A DNA stretch of 64,000 nucleotides from Burkholderiaceae bacterium 16 (lineage in GTDB: Bacteria; Pseudomonadota; Gammaproteobacteria; Burkholderiales; Burkholderiaceae), in NCBI GenBank assembly GCA_000955785.1, contig JYOD01000061.1, positions 43,810 through 107,809 on the forward strand, written 5' to 3'. Within the stretch, counting starts at the first letter, position 1. Each line of letters begins with the position of its first letter. The notes under the pieces are model-generated. The model was not told where the DNA came from, made no database searches, and saw only the letters and a program-made list of their open reading frames with translations. Both the position numbers and the translations under genes were made by a program. Below are positions 51,616 through 59,485 of the stretch, in pieces.

Positions 51616-52590
51616 ATGAAAGCCGTACTTTGCAAAGCCTGGGGCCCGCCTGATTCGCTGGTTCTTGAAACCCTGCCCGACCTGGCGCCCGGCGCGGGCG
51701 AAGTGGTCATCGACGTGAAGGCGGCCGGCGTGAACTTCCCCGACGTCCTCATCATCCAGAACAAATACCAGGCCAAGCCGCAACTGCCCTTCTCGCCCGG
51801 CTCGGAGCTGGCCGGGGTGGTCAACGCGGTGGGAGAAGGCGTGACGCACGTCAAACCCGGCGACAATGTCATCGCCTATCTCGGCAACGGCGCTTTTGCC
51901 TCGCAGGCCAAGGCGCCCGCCAGCGCGGTGGTGCCGATGCCGCCGGGCATCGACTTCGAGACCGCCGCGGCATTCACCCTCACTTACGGCACCTCGCACC
52001 ACGCGGTGATCGACCGCGGCGAGCTGAAGGCCGGCCAGACCATGCTGGTACTCGGTGCCGCCGGCGGCGTGGGCCTGGCCGCGATCGAGATCGGCAAGGC
52101 CATCGGCGCGCGCGTGATCGCGGCAGCTTCCACCGACGAGAAGCTCGCGGTATGCAAGGACCATGGCGCCGATGCGCTGATCAACTACAGCACCGAAGAC
52201 CTGCGCGAGCGCGTCAAGGCGCTGACCGACGGACGCGGACCCGACGTGATTTACGATCCGGTCGGCGGCATCTACGCCGAGCCGGCGTTCCGCTCGATCG
52301 GCTGGCGCGGCCGCTACCTGGTGGTGGGTTTCGCCAATGGCGAAATCCCCAAGCTCCCGCTGAACCTGGCGCTGCTCAAGGGCGCCTCGCTGGTGGGCGT
52401 GTTCTGGGGCGATTTCGCACGGCGCGAACCCAAGGCGAACCAGGCCAATATGGCGCAGATGCTGGGATGGATGAAGGAAGGCAAGATCCGCCCGCATATC
52501 TCCGCGCGCTATCCGCTGGAGCAGGCGCCGCAGGCCCTGAAGGACATGGAAGCACGCAAGGTCACCGGCAAGATCGTCATCGTGCCCTGA
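51616..52590 (+). CDS. NADPH:quinone oxidoreductase-like medium-chain dehydrogenase/reductase
   Basis: A 324-residue zinc-free MDR protein. The N-terminal GroES-like part includes GVNFPDVLIIQNKYQAKPQLPFSPGSELAG, and the Rossmann part has VLGAAGGVGLAAIEIGKAIGA (AxxGxxG dinucleotide loop). No catalytic-zinc Cys/His set is seen. This places it with quinone reductases and crotonyl-CoA reductase-like proteins. CGGAG lies 5-6 nt before the ATG at 51616 (an ATG at 51613 is less well spaced). It is a single gene, divergent from surE, followed by a strong terminator. The substrate is unknown. Confidence 0.93.
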   Translation: MKAVLCKAWGPPDSLVLETLPDLAPGAGEVVIDVKAAGVNFPDVLIIQNKYQAKPQLPFSPGSELAGVVNAVGEGVTHVKPGDNVIAYLGNGAFASQAKAPASAVVPMPPGIDFETAAAFTLTYGTSHHAVIDRGELKAGQTMLVLGAAGGVGLAAIEIGKAIGARVIAAASTDEKLAVCKDHGADALINYSTEDLRERVKALTDGRGPDVIYDPVGGIYAEPAFRSIGWRGRYLVVGFANGEIPKLPLNLALLKGASLVGVFWGDFARREPKANQANMAQMLGWMKEGKIRPHISARYPLEQAPQALKDMEARKVTGKIVIVP

Positions 52591-52618
52591 CCGCGCGCGC
52601 CTTCGGCGCTGTGCAAAA

Positions 52619-52657
52619 GAAAAAACGCCTGGCGCCTTGGTGCCAGGCGTTTTTTTG
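52619..52657. terminator. Intrinsic terminator after the quinone oxidoreductase gene
   Basis: ACGCCTGGC (52625-52633) pairs with GCCAGGCGT (52642-52650), followed by six T, with an A run on the other side. Bidirectional. Confidence 0.9.
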
Positions 52658-52705
52658 CGCCGTCGATCTTCACGTCACCATGGCGGCGGCGCCCCGCCCC
52701 CCCGT

Positions 52706-52915
52706 TCAGAAGCGATGCTGCAGACCGGCGGTCGCGCCCACCTGGTTGTTCGCATAGCCAATGAAATCACGCGAAAGGCTCACGTTCTGGCCGTTGCGGG
52801 CCTTGGCGTAGCCGCCCGACAGGTAAGCCGTGGTGCGCTTGGACAGCGCGTACTGGGCCCGCACCGAGAACAGGATCGGATCGGCGTCGCTGCCGCCCTT
52901 GATGTTCTGTTTGGC
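52706..52915 (-). pseudogene. Gram-negative porin gene, C-terminal fragment only
   Basis: Reading the minus strand, AKQNIKGGSDADPILFSV, ALSKRTTAYLSGGYAK and the end NQVGATAGLQHRF match the last two to three beta strands of a Cupriavidus/Ralstonia-type porin, finishing in the usual terminal Phe. The rest of the ~360-residue protein, with its signal peptide, is missing: just upstream the sequence belongs to another gene on the opposite strand. This is a broken gene and not expected to be expressed. Confidence 0.85.
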
Positions 52916-53041
52916 CTGCCGATCGTGCGCGAGATTGCACGGACCCATGGCGCCACGGTAACGCTCGAGCAAACGCCGGGGGGCGGCCTGACGGTCAGCG
53001 TACGCTTTGCGCCGGGGGCGGCTGCGAGTGCCGCGACCTGA
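52913..53041 (+). pseudogene. Sensor histidine kinase gene, C-terminal fragment only
   Basis: The plus strand from 52913 to a TGA at 53041 encodes GLPIVREIARTHGATVTLEQ followed by TPGGGLTVSVRF and a short Ala tail. This is the end of an HATPase_c domain: helix after the G2 box, then the final beta hairpin, as in EnvZ/QseC-type kinases. Nothing of the kinase upstream of this point is present; the preceding bases are the porin fragment in reverse orientation. Confidence 0.8.
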
Positions 53042-53070
53042 CCCGCATCGCGTTGCCTTTGACGGTGCCG

Positions 53071-53775
53071 CTAAGGCGGGCAATTGGTCGGCACTGCAAG
53101 CTCCTGACGGAAAGGATCGACCTTCAGGCTAGGGTCCTTCGTGCGCAGGCAGTAGGTTCCCGCTGCGCCCCGCACTCGCGCAGTGCGATTCACGCCCGCC
53201 TGCCCTTCGCGGAGATCCGCGCCCGGTGCCGCGGCAGCAATGCCCGCGGCAAGCCGCTGCGCGGGCGACGCCACCGCATCCGAGGCCGCGCGCTCGAAGC
53301 TCGCCCCGCCCCGCTGCCTGCTGCGGGCGATATTGTCCTGTGCGGTGCCGGGGACTGGTGGCGCGTAGCCGGAGGCAGGCGGTCCCAGCCGCAGCATGGG
53401 TACCGTAACGGCATCGGAGGGTGTCGCAGGCGTAGGGCGTGGAGAGACCGTTGCCGCGGCAGGCGGCTGCACGGGCTGCTCGGCCCGCGCAGCGGGCCGA
53501 GCTCCGACTGCAGTGTGGCCACGCGTGGTCGCGGCAGGTGGCGCGTGTGCTGGCATGACAGGGATTGGCGGCGCTGCGGACGGCATGACGGTGACCCATT
53601 GCAAGGCCTTCGCGCCGCCTTCGTCCCGCCGCTGCGATTCGGAAAGCAACTGCCGGGCGGGCCGGGGCACCGGCGCCAACACCAGGACATGCGCCGCCAG
53701 CACTAGTGCGGCCACGATCAGGCGCTGGCGGTCGGCGCCGCGGCCGGCAGTCGGTATCGGGTACGTCAATGGCAT
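53071..53775 (-). CDS. Hypothetical Pro/Ala-rich protein with one N-terminal membrane segment
   Basis: A 234-residue protein that I do not recognise. Residues 1-20 are charged or polar and residues 20-37 (LIVAALVLAAHVLVLAPV) are hydrophobic, giving a single-pass or signal-anchor topology like TonB-family proteins. Residues 40-170 are rich in Pro, Ala, Thr and Arg. The last ~45 residues (GTYCLRTKDPSLKVDPFRQ, then a terminal VPTNCPP) look folded and contain two Cys that could pair. No TonB C-terminal motif is visible. It is transcribed alone; the ABC permease gene downstream has its own terminator. Confidence 0.65.
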   Translation of the reverse strand: MPLTYPIPTAGRGADRQRLIVAALVLAAHVLVLAPVPRPARQLLSESQRRDEGGAKALQWVTVMPSAAPPIPVMPAHAPPAATTRGHTAVGARPAARAEQPVQPPAAATVSPRPTPATPSDAVTVPMLRLGPPASGYAPPVPGTAQDNIARSRQRGGASFERAASDAVASPAQRLAAGIAAAAPGADLREGQAGVNRTARVRGAAGTYCLRTKDPSLKVDPFRQELAVPTNCPP

Positions 53776-53972
53776 CGGTGGCTTGCCTCCGCGTCCCGGC
53801 GCCCCGGCGCCGGAACGGGCAGCATGTCTTGGGCAATGGAAATCAGGTGCCGATTCTAGGTGAAAACAATTGTCTTACAGACAGAACATTACGCCAGACA
53901 AGTGCGCCCTATCCCCACCGACACTGCCAGGTGAAGCGGTACCAGGGCAGGCCACGCAATTACCGCGCAAAA

Positions 53973-54005
53973 TAAAAACGGCCGGTGGAAGCCATCCTCC
54001 GGCCG
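53973..54005 (-). terminator. Intrinsic terminator of the ABC transporter operon
   Basis: CGGCCGG (53980-53986) and CCGGCCG (53999-54005) form a stem; on the minus strand TTTTTATTTT follows. It ends the permease gene transcript. Confidence 0.8.
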
Positions 54006-54052
54006 CTTTCCTTGTCACGCGCGATCGCCGGCGCGCCATGCCGATGCCAGTC

Positions 54053-54844
54053 TTACAAGCGCTCGGTCTCCCCGCTACGCGGTTGCCACTTCATCAATCG
54101 CTTCTCCACGACGCCCACCAGCGTGTCGAGCACCAGCGCCGCCGCGGTCAGCACCACGATGCCGGCGAACACGGTGTTGATGTCGAAAGTGCCTTCGGCC
54201 TGCAGGATCAGGTAGCCCACGCCCCGCGCCGAGCCCAGGTATTCGCCCACCACCGCGCCCACGAAAGCCAGGCCAACCGAGGTATGCAGCGAGGAGAAGA
54301 CCCAGCTGGTCGCGCTCGGCAGGTAGACATGGCGCAGCAGCTGTTTCTGGTTTGCGCCCAGCATGCGCACATTGGCCAGCACCACCGGGCTGACTTCCTT
54401 GACGCCCTGGTAGACGTTGAAGAACACGATAAAGAACACCAGCGTCACCGCCAGCGCCACCTTGGACCAGATGCCCAGCCCGAACCACACGGCGAAGATC
54501 GGCGCCAGAATCACGCGCGGCATCGAGTTCATGGCCTTGATGTAGGGATCGAGGATAGCGGACGTCAGCGGGCTGAGCGCCAGCCACAGACCAACGCCGA
54601 GCCCCGCCGCCGTGCCGATGCCGAAGGCCAGCAGCGTCTCGATCAAGGTCACGCCGAGGTGGATATAAATATCGCGCTCGACCACGAACCAGTTCCAGAT
54701 ACGCTGGGCCACCATCAGCGGTTCGCCGAAGAAGAAGGCAACCTGCTGCGAGCGCGTGGCGATATGCCAGGCGCCGAGGATCACCACGAGGACGATCAAC
54801 TGCCAGAATCGCAGCATGCCCTTGGAGTCGGGACGGAAAGCCAT
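54053..54844 (-). CDS. ABC transporter permease, SsuC/TauC type
   Basis: A 263-residue inner-membrane permease of the binding-protein-dependent family. About six hydrophobic segments are seen (e.g. FWQLIVLVVILGAWHIA; ETLLAFGIGTAAGLGVGLWLAL; VALAVTLVFFIVFFNVYQG). The EAA-like loop contacting the ATPase is around ANVRMLGANQKQLLRHVYLPSA, near residues 155-175. With the ATPase and receptor genes it makes a nitrate/sulfonate/taurine-type importer. The substrate cannot be read from the permease. Confidence 0.93.
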   Translation of the reverse strand: MAFRPDSKGMLRFWQLIVLVVILGAWHIATRSQQVAFFFGEPLMVAQRIWNWFVVERDIYIHLGVTLIETLLAFGIGTAAGLGVGLWLALSPLTSAILDPYIKAMNSMPRVILAPIFAVWFGLGIWSKVALAVTLVFFIVFFNVYQGVKEVSPVVLANVRMLGANQKQLLRHVYLPSATSWVFSSLHTSVGLAFVGAVVGEYLGSARGVGYLILQAEGTFDINTVFAGIVVLTAAALVLDTLVGVVEKRLMKWQPRSGETERL

Positions 54845-54973
54845 GGGAATCGGAGTTCGAATTTAAGTCAGACCGGATTGAGTGGGAAGCAGGCGGGCCG
54901 GGCCATCGTGGCGACCGGCGCGCTTGCGGAGTTCGTTGCGCGCAATGCGCCGCACGGAGTGACGGTAGTCAAC

Positions 54974-55786
54974 TCACGCAACCTTGCGCTGCTGCGCATA
55001 GCCCTTGAGGACTTCCTCGCGCAGCACATCCCAGATCGCCGCGTGCAGTTCGACAAAACGCGGATGATTGCGTATCTCGGCGACGTCGCGCGGACGCGGC
55101 AGGTCGATGGCGAATTCGCCGATCGGGTGCGTGCCCGGCCCCGCCGACAGCACCACCACGCGATCGCTCATGGCGATGGCCTCGTCGAGATCGTGAGTGA
55201 TGAACAGGACCGCCTTGCGCTTGGCCGCCCACAGGTCGAGCACTTCGTTTTCCATCAGCTGACGGGTCTGGATGTCGAGCGCGGAGAACGGTTCGTCCAT
55301 CAGGATGATGTCCGGATCGAGCACCAGGGTCTGGGCCAGGCTGACGCGCTTGCGCATGCCGCCCGAGAGCTGGTGCGGATAGCGGTCGCCAAAACCGCCC
55401 AGGCCAACGCGGCGCAGCCAGGCCTCGCCCTCTTGCTCTGCCTGGGCGCGCGCCATGCCGCGGAATTCCAGCCCGGCGATCACGTTGTCTAGCGCGCTGC
55501 GCCAAGGCATCAGGGCCTCGGCCTGGAACATGTAGCCGGCGCGGGTGTTGATGCCCCGCAGCGGCTCGCCGAACACGCGTACCTCGCCAATCGAGGGCTG
55601 CAGCAAACCCGCCCCCACATTAAGCAAGGTGGACTTGCCGCAGCCGGTCGGCCCCACCACGGAGACGAATTCACCGGGCTGGATATCCAGGGTGACATCC
55701 TTGACGGCGGTATAGCGTTGGCTGCGGTCTTCGCGCGAGACGAAGGTGCAGGTGACGTTGTCGAGGGAAAGTGCGGCAGTGCTCAT
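54974..55786 (-). CDS. ABC transporter ATP-binding protein, SsuB/TauB type
   Basis: A 270-residue ATPase for the adjacent permease. Walker A is GPTGCGKST, the signature LSGGMRKRVSLAQTL, Walker B ILMDEPFSALD, and the switch His is in ITHDLDEA. It lies 129 bp before the permease gene on the same strand. The receptor gene is 216 bp upstream; between them is a strong hairpin that could reduce transporter expression relative to the receptor. Confidence 0.95.
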   Translation of the reverse strand: MSTAALSLDNVTCTFVSREDRSQRYTAVKDVTLDIQPGEFVSVVGPTGCGKSTLLNVGAGLLQPSIGEVRVFGEPLRGINTRAGYMFQAEALMPWRSALDNVIAGLEFRGMARAQAEQEGEAWLRRVGLGGFGDRYPHQLSGGMRKRVSLAQTLVLDPDIILMDEPFSALDIQTRQLMENEVLDLWAAKRKAVLFITHDLDEAIAMSDRVVVLSAGPGTHPIGEFAIDLPRPRDVAEIRNHPRFVELHAAIWDVLREEVLKGYAQQRKVA

Positions 55787-55953
55787 GGCAGGCTCTTGGC
55801 GGATACGGTGCTGGATAACGCTGACTGCGCGAACGGTGCGAACCGTGCAAGCGGTACGGACAGCGCAGTACCGCGTGACAGGAATAACGTGGAAGGCAAG
55901 TTCAAGGCGGCGTGCCCGATGCCATGGCCGGCATCGGCGCTTGCCAATGCAAA

Positions 55954-55975
55954 GGCCCGCTGCACGCAGCGGGCC
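55954..55975 (-). terminator. Intercistronic hairpin between the receptor and ATPase genes
   Basis: GGCCCGCTG (55954-55962) pairs with CAGCGGGCC (55967-55975) around a 4-nt loop. On the minus strand TTTGCATT follows, a modest T tract. It may terminate part of the receptor transcript or protect its 3' end, as is common after ABC receptor genes. Confidence 0.55.
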
Positions 55976-56002
55976 GCCGGCACCCTGGGCGCGGGCGATG
56001 CC

Positions 56003-57049
56003 TTATTTGTACTTGGCGTTTGCCTTCTGCACGAAGCTGTTGGTGAAGGTGTTTTCCAGCTTGATGGTCTTGCCCTTCAGGTCCGGATCGAACTGTTGCA
56101 GCGTGCTCAGCGCGGTCTTGGGGCCGTCGGCGGGCATGCTGCCGTCCGGCGAGATGGCTTCCTTGACCTTCTCCCAGGCAGCCAGGTAGAGCGCGCGGTC
56201 GCCCAGCAGGTAGCTTTCAGGCACGGTCTTGACGATGTCCGACGGACCGGCCTTCTGCAGCCACTTGAGCGCGCGCACCATGGCGTTGGTGAGCGCCTGC
56301 GTGGTATTCGGGTTCTGCTGGATAAACGCCACCGATGCATACAGGCAACCCGACGGCATATTGCCGCCGAACACGGCCTGGGTGTCCTTCAGCGTGCGGG
56401 TATCCGAGGCGATGCGGACTTCGTTCTTCTGGGTCAGCATCGACACCACCGGATCGAGGTTGGCCATCGCGTCGATCTGGCCGGAGCGCATTGCCGCCAC
56501 CGCGCCGGCGCTGGCGCCGACACCGATGAAGGAAACGTCCGACGCCTTCAGCCCTGCCTTGGCCAGCACGAAGTTGGCCATCATATTGGTCGACGAACCC
56601 GGCGCGGTCACGCCGATCTTCTTGCCCTTCAGGTCGGCCACCGACTTGAAGTCGGGCATGGTCTTGTTGGAAACCATCAGCACGATCTGCGGGGCACGGC
56701 CCTGCAGCACGAACTCCTGGTACTGCTGGCCCTTGGCCTGCAGGTTGATGGTGTGCTCGTAGGCGCCGGAAACCACGTCGGCGCTGCCGCCCACCACCGC
56801 CTGCAATGCCTTGGCACCGCCGGCGAAGTCGACGATCTCGACGTCGAGGCCTTCATCCTTGAAGTAGCCGAGGCGCTCGGCGATGGTCAGCGGCAGGTAG
56901 TAAAACAGGTTCTTGCCACCCACGGCGATGGTGATCTTGGCCTTCTCGGGCTTGCCTTGCGCCTGGGCGTAGCCACCGAACGTGAACCAACCCGCAAGGA
57001 ACAGCGCCAGCGCGAGCAGCGCCTGCTTCCAGAACTTCTTGTTATACAT
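56003..57049 (-). CDS. ABC transporter substrate-binding protein (NMT1/SsuA-like)
   Basis: A 348-residue periplasmic receptor. The signal peptide is MYNKKFWKQALLALALFLAG to about AQA-QGK. The mature protein starts with KITIAVGGKNLFYYLPLTIAERLGYFKDEGLDVEIVDF split over the family's first lobe, and GSSTNMMANFVLAKAGL with IGVGASAGAVAAM fits the nitrate/sulfonate/bicarbonate/thiamine-precursor family. GGAGAGAG precedes the ATG at 57049. It is first in the operon ahead of ATPase and permease. Substrate unknown; aliphatic sulfonates, taurine or a pyrimidine/thiamine precursor are family examples. Confidence 0.93.
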   Translation of the reverse strand: MYNKKFWKQALLALALFLAGWFTFGGYAQAQGKPEKAKITIAVGGKNLFYYLPLTIAERLGYFKDEGLDVEIVDFAGGAKALQAVVGGSADVVSGAYEHTINLQAKGQQYQEFVLQGRAPQIVLMVSNKTMPDFKSVADLKGKKIGVTAPGSSTNMMANFVLAKAGLKASDVSFIGVGASAGAVAAMRSGQIDAMANLDPVVSMLTQKNEVRIASDTRTLKDTQAVFGGNMPSGCLYASVAFIQQNPNTTQALTNAMVRALKWLQKAGPSDIVKTVPESYLLGDRALYLAAWEKVKEAISPDGSMPADGPKTALSTLQQFDPDLKGKTIKLENTFTNSFVQKANAKYK

Positions 57050-57365
57050 TTTTCTCTCTCCTACCTGTTGTACCCGGCTGCCGGCCGGCGGCATGCACCG
57101 TTGCGTGCCATCCGCCGACGCCAGCCGCCGATCTCGCGGTCATGCGTGCCACGGCGTGCCACGGATTCCGTGGTGCCGCGAAGCGGCAAGTTGCGATGCT
57201 AGCCGATGCCGCGCCGGGTCGCATCGGGATCAACACCTACAGTGCGGCTCCGCATGGCGGCATGCGGGACACTAACGATACAGGTCGTGCCTTTCGACCG
57301 CCTTACTGACCGGCATTACCCGATGCCCTTGCGGGACCGCCTTGATGGCCGGCCCGACGCGCGCC
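57050..57365. other. Intergenic region between the Bug receptor gene and the ABC receptor gene
   Basis: No gene is seen in 316 bases. An inverted repeat CCACGG-ATT-CCGTGG lies at 57159-57173, next to two direct copies of CGTGCCACGG (57145-57154 and 57155-57164), which could be a regulator site for the ABC operon starting at 57049. No clear -35/-10 pair was found. Confidence 0.45.
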
Positions 57366-58400
57366 TCATTCCGCGTGGATATCGGCCGACTTGATGACCT
57401 TGCCCCAGCGCGCCAGTTCGTTGCGCTGATACGTGGCGAGCTGCTGCGGCCCCATGAACTTCGCCTCGGCGCCGAGTTCTTCGGCCTTCTTGCGGAAGGC
57501 GTCGGTCTGCATGATGCGTTCGATCTCGCCGGCGAGCTTGTCGATAACCGGCTTGGGCGTGCCGGCCGGCGCGTACATGGCGAACCACGAAGACACGTCG
57601 AGGTCGGGGTACCCGGCTTCCGGCGCGGACGGCACGTCCTTCAGGCTGGGCAGGCGCTGCTTGCTGGTCACCACCAGCGGGCGCAGCTTGCCGCCCTGGA
57701 TATGGCCCATCAACGGTGGCGGCGTGGTGATGGTGAGATCGACCGAGCCGCCCAGCAGGTCGGTCATGGCCGGGCCGGTGCCTTTGTATGGAACATGGGT
57801 GATCTGGATGCCGGCCATCTGGTTCAGCAACTCGGTGGAGACGTGCTGCAGCGAGCCGTTCCCCGACGACGCGTAGTTGAGCTTGTTGGGATTGGCCTTG
57901 GCATACGCCACCAGTTCCTTGAGCGTCTTGACCGGCAGGCTCGGGCGCACCACCAGCACTTGCGGCGCCGACAGAAGGTTGGCGACCGGCGCGAAGTCCT
58001 TCACCGGGTCCCACGAGGTCTTCGTCAGCAGCGGCGTGATGACCTGGAAGCCAGAGTACTGCACCAGCAGCGTATAGCCGTCCGGCTTGGCACGCGCCAC
58101 GGTCTGCGCGGCTATGCCGCCTGAACCACCGGGCCGGTTGTCCACCACCACCGGCTGGCCGAGGGCCTTGGACAGCGGCTCGGAGATCATCCGTGCGGCC
58201 AGGTCGGTGGTGCCGCCGGCGGCGGCGGAGACCACCAGCGTGACAGGCCGGTTCGGATAGCTGCTGTCCTGGGCCGAGGCGGAAGTACCCGCCAGGCTGG
58301 CGGCTGCCAGCGCCACAGCGGCGAGTGTCTTGCGGCGCGCCGGCGATACGGACAGGGAAGAATGCGGACGTGCGTTGGCAAATGCCGGGATGCGAGGCAT
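57366..58400 (-). CDS. Bug-family tripartite tricarboxylate transporter receptor
   Basis: A 344-residue periplasmic receptor of the TctC/Bug family, greatly expanded in Cupriavidus and Bordetella. A twin-Arg-free signal peptide is visible (RRKTLAAVALAAASLAGTSASA). The mature N-terminus YPNRPVTLVVSAAAGGTTDLAARM has the diagnostic Bug pattern, with NRPGGSGGIAAQ and PDGYTLL following. GGAG lies 8 nt before the ATG at 58400. It follows the HMG-CoA-lyase-like gene by 110 bp on the same strand; no TctA/TctB membrane subunits are in the window. It probably binds the carboxylate handled by the neighbouring enzymes. Confidence 0.93.
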   Translation of the reverse strand: MPRIPAFANARPHSSLSVSPARRKTLAAVALAAASLAGTSASAQDSSYPNRPVTLVVSAAAGGTTDLAARMISEPLSKALGQPVVVDNRPGGSGGIAAQTVARAKPDGYTLLVQYSGFQVITPLLTKTSWDPVKDFAPVANLLSAPQVLVVRPSLPVKTLKELVAYAKANPNKLNYASSGNGSLQHVSTELLNQMAGIQITHVPYKGTGPAMTDLLGGSVDLTITTPPPLMGHIQGGKLRPLVVTSKQRLPSLKDVPSAPEAGYPDLDVSSWFAMYAPAGTPKPVIDKLAGEIERIMQTDAFRKKAEELGAEAKFMGPQQLATYQRNELARWGKVIKSADIHAE

Positions 58401-58510
58401 GGAGCGTCTCCTGCTTGGTGCTTGTTGATCTTGGTCTTTTAGAGCGCCCGCGCCAGCCCTCGCCGCGCGGTGCGCACCCGTTCTTCGGGATTCGGTATGG
58501 CCGTGCGGCG

Positions 58511-59485
58511 TCAGTGCTGCCCGCCGAAATGTTCGGCCAGCCAGGCCGGCGGCTGATGCGTACGCAGGCGCGGCCCCGCGCGCAGCAACTGACTGGCGGT
58601 GTCGCGCTGGACCAGCGCCGGCAGCCCGGCCACCACATCGAGCAGGCGCCCCAGGTCCACGCCGGTATCCACACCCATTGCCGCGAACATATGCACCAGC
58701 TCTTCGGTGCTGACATTGCCGCTCGCGCCCGGCGCGAACGGGCACCCGCCCAGACCGCCCGCGGCTGCGTCGAAGCGCGTCACCCCCGTTTGCCATGCCG
58801 CCAGCGCGTTCGCCAGGCCCATGCCGCGGGTGTTATGCAGGTGAATGGTCAGACCGGCTTGCGGCAGGCCTTGCTGGAAGCGCTCGCACAGCGAGGCGAC
58901 CTGGATGGGATAGGCCATGCCGGTGGTATCGCACAGCGTGATGCCGGCCGCGCCGGCGTTGGCGAAGGATTCGGCCAGCGCCATCACGGCATCGGGATCC
59001 ACCTCGCCTTCGAAGGGGCAGCCGAACACCGTGGACAGCGAAACATTGACCGGCACGCCAGCCGCGTTGGCGGCCTCGGTCATCGCCAGCAACTGAGCTT
59101 GCGACTGGACGCGCGTCATGCGCAGGTTGGCGCGGTTATGGGTCTCGCTGGCGGACATCACCAGGTTGAGCTCATCAGGCCGGCACGACAGCGCACGCTC
59201 CAGGCCGCGCAGGTTGGGCACCAGCGCGGTATAGCGCACGCCCGCGGCGCGCGCCATGCGATGCATCACGGCCTCGGCGTCGGCCAGCGCCGGGATAGCC
59301 TTCGCCGATGTGAACGACGTGGCCTCGATGCGGGCGAAGCCACAGGCCGACAAGGCGTCCAGGAATGCGACCTTGGCGTCGGTGGGCACCACCACCGGTT
59401 CGATCTGCAGGCCATCGCGCGGCGCCACTTCGTTGATCTCGATGCGGGCCGGTCCGCGCAGGCGGGTGGAAATGGCGGCGCTCAT
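58511..59485 (-). CDS. HMG-CoA lyase-like aldolase
   Basis: A 324-residue TIM-barrel lyase of the HMGL-like family that splits 3-hydroxy-3-methylglutaryl-CoA or a related acyl-CoA into acetyl-CoA or pyruvate and a keto acid. Motifs: VAPRDGLQIEP (with the catalytic Arg-Asp), TTGMAYP, TIHLHNTRGMGLANALA (metal-binding HxH) and GLGGCPFAPGASGNVSTEE with the active-site Cys of the signature loop. It overlaps the CoA-transferase gene by 4 nt. The pair suggests activation and then cleavage of a dicarboxylate such as hydroxymethylglutarate or citramalate; the exact substrate is inference. Confidence 0.92.
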   Translation of the reverse strand: MSAAISTRLRGPARIEINEVAPRDGLQIEPVVVPTDAKVAFLDALSACGFARIEATSFTSAKAIPALADAEAVMHRMARAAGVRYTALVPNLRGLERALSCRPDELNLVMSASETHNRANLRMTRVQSQAQLLAMTEAANAAGVPVNVSLSTVFGCPFEGEVDPDAVMALAESFANAGAAGITLCDTTGMAYPIQVASLCERFQQGLPQAGLTIHLHNTRGMGLANALAAWQTGVTRFDAAAGGLGGCPFAPGASGNVSTEELVHMFAAMGVDTGVDLGRLLDVVAGLPALVQRDTASQLLRAGPRLRTHQPPAWLAEHFGGQH

